Below, one piece after another: positions 4,330 to 5,409 of a stretch of 5,409 nt of DNA (positions are counted from its first letter, which is position 1; each line of letters begins with the position of its first letter). Below the pieces are notes generated by a model. That model did not search any database. It had not been told where the DNA came from and worked only from the letters and a program-made list of their open reading frames with translations. The stretch spans positions 1 through 5,409 of the forward strand of contig JAODNF010000112.1 of the NCBI GenBank assembly GCA_025464915.1, given 5' to 3'. This DNA is from Frankiales bacterium. GTDB lineage: Bacteria > Actinomycetota > Actinomycetes > Mycobacteriales > SCTD01. The translations under genes and the position numbers were made by a program.

Positions 4330-5409
4330 GACACGGAGCCAGGCCGCGGTGCCGGGGGGCAGGGTCTGCTCCACCTCACCGCTGGCGATGAGCAGCTGCC
4401 CGTCGGGCAGGGCCACTCCCTGTGCACCCGTGTTGAGCACGACGAGCACGTCCCCCCTGCGGAAGGCGAGCACGCCCGGGCCGAGGTCGAGCCACGTGAC
4501 CTCACGAGGCAGCGTGCTGCGCAGCTCGCGCCGCAGCGCCAGGGCCGCGCGGTAGAGCAGCAGGGTGGGCGGCTCGGAGGCGACGTTGCGGGTGCGCGCC
4601 TGGTCCCCCAGCGGCAGCCACGGCGTCCCGCTCGTGAACCCGTGGCCGGGGGGCTCGGAGGTCCAGGGGAACGGCGTGCGGCACCCGTCACGACCGAGCT
4701 CGGTGCCCCCGGACCGGAGCCAGACCGGGTCCTGGCGCGCCTCGGGTGGGACGTCGTCCTGCTCGAGGCCGAGCTCCTCCCCCTCGTAGAGGTACGGCGA
4801 CCCCGGCAGGCCGAGCAGGGTGAGTGTCGCGGCTCGGGCCCTGGCCTGCCCCTCGGGCCCCCGCCCGTAGCGCGTGGCGTGCCGCACGACGTCGTGGTTG
4901 GACAGGACCCAGGTCGGGCCGGCGCCCTCGACGTCGAAGGCCGCCAGGGACGCCTCGATGAGCGTCCGCCACGTCTCGGCGTCCAGAGCAGCGGTCAGCA
5001 GCGGGAAGTTGAAGGCCTGGTGCAGCCGGTCCGGTCCGACGAAGCGGGCCACCCGGTCGAGTTGCGGGAGGAACACCTCGCCGACCAGGACGCGGTCGTC
5101 GTACTCGTCGGCGATCTGCCGCCACCGGCGGTAGACGTCGACGACCTCTGGCTGGTCCCACGCGTGCGGCATCTGCGCGGAGTGGAAGGGCGACACGTCA
5201 CGGGGCAGCCCCGGCGGGCTGTCCGCGAGGTCGGCCTGCTTGTAGAGGCCGTGCGCCACGTCGATGCGGAAGCCGTCGACACCGCGGTCCAGCCAGAACC
5301 GCAGGATTCGCTCCCAGTCCGCGTGCACGTCCGGGTGACGCCAGTTGAGGTCCGGCTGCCCGTCGTCGAACAGGTGCAGGTACCACTGGCCGTCGGGCAC
5401 CTGCGTCCA
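4327..5409 (-). CDS. GH13 alpha-amylase-family glycosidase, probably alpha-glucosidase (N-terminus outside window)
   Basis: A glycoside hydrolase that would cleave alpha-glucosidic bonds in oligosaccharides such as malto- or isomalto-oligosaccharides or sucrose. The frame is open from the right edge (360 codons plus TAG). Motif numbers here count from the Val at 5398-5400. QWYLHLF and QPDLNWRHPDV (5-25) are typical of GH13 alpha-glucosidases. Conserved region II is DGFRIDVAH with nucleophile Asp47 (5260-5262). Region III is VLVGEVF with acid/base Glu108 (5077-5079). Region IV is VLSNHDVVRH with Asp170 (4891-4893). SPYLYEGEELGL and DGCRTPFPW follow, and a small C-terminal beta domain ends AWLRV. 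All three catalytic carboxylates are present, so the enzyme should be active. About 150-170 N-terminal residues, including conserved region I, appear to be missing. Exact specificity cannot be read from this part. Lack of a visible N-terminus prevents a localisation call, although this type is usually cytoplasmic. It is the first visible gene of the run leading to the hydroxy acid dehydrogenase. Confidence 0.93.
   Translation of the reverse strand, partial: WTQVPDGQWYLHLFDDGQPDLNWRHPDVHADWERILRFWLDRGVDGFRIDVAHGLYKQADLADSPPGLPRDVSPFHSAQMPHAWDQPEVVDVYRRWRQIADEYDDRVLVGEVFLPQLDRVARFVGPDRLHQAFNFPLLTAALDAETWRTLIEASLAAFDVEGAGPTWVLSNHDVVRHATRYGRGPEGQARARAATLTLLGLPGSPYLYEGEELGLEQDDVPPEARQDPVWLRSGGTELGRDGCRTPFPWTSEPPGHGFTSGTPWLPLGDQARTRNVASEPPTLLLYRAALALRRELRSTLPREVTWLDLGPGVLAFRRGDVLVVLNTGAQGVALPDGQLLIASGEVEQTLPPGTAAWLRV

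Overview
The window is high-GC DNA (mostly G or C at third codon positions, several GTG starts) from an actinomycete-like chromosome. The best lineage clue is a 69-residue helix-turn-helix protein (LKKGTRVTG ... GRSYGFVHRIL ... LRGRGGATR) of a type I know from many Actinomycetota. The genus cannot be settled from this sequence. Genes fill almost the whole window. No tRNA, rRNA, insertion sequence, CRISPR array or phage gene was seen.

Layout from left to right. (1) Minus strand 1-676: the N-terminal 225 residues of an acyl-CoA dehydrogenase, cut by the window edge. (2) Minus strand 697-906: the small helix-turn-helix protein, with a clear ribosome binding site and a perfect 8-bp inverted repeat just upstream. 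(3) Minus strand 982-1776: a GNAT acetyltransferase that seems to contain two GNAT domains, the first degenerate. (4) Plus strand 1830-3067: a major facilitator superfamily (MFS) transporter, divergent from the GNAT gene across 53 bp, whose reading frame breaks near 2871-2881 so that the last two membrane helices are out of frame. (5) Minus strand 5409-3071: a GH13 alpha-glucosidase/alpha-amylase-like enzyme (N-terminus off the window), a short FMN-dependent alpha-hydroxy acid dehydrogenase (9 bp downstream) and a 102-residue protein of unknown function (10-bp overlap). This looks like an operon that converges on the MFS gene with 3 bp between stop codons.

No novel defence system, mobile system or biosynthetic island was found, and most genes are ordinary. 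The more interesting points are as follows. Three starts (acyl-CoA dehydrogenase, GNAT, hydroxy acid dehydrogenase) each have a TAnnnT -10 box exactly at -12 to -7, which predicts leaderless transcripts. One of those boxes includes the stop codon of the gene upstream. The MFS gene carries a frameshift. The hydroxy acid dehydrogenase is compact and appears to have Trp in place of an active-site Tyr. Candidate palindromic operators lie in front of the helix-turn-helix gene and between the GNAT and MFS genes.

The genes do not form one obvious pathway. The left part suggests acyl-CoA (fatty or amino acid) catabolism beside a small regulator. The right part pairs an oligosaccharide hydrolase with a 2-hydroxy acid oxidising enzyme, and the functional link between those two is not clear.
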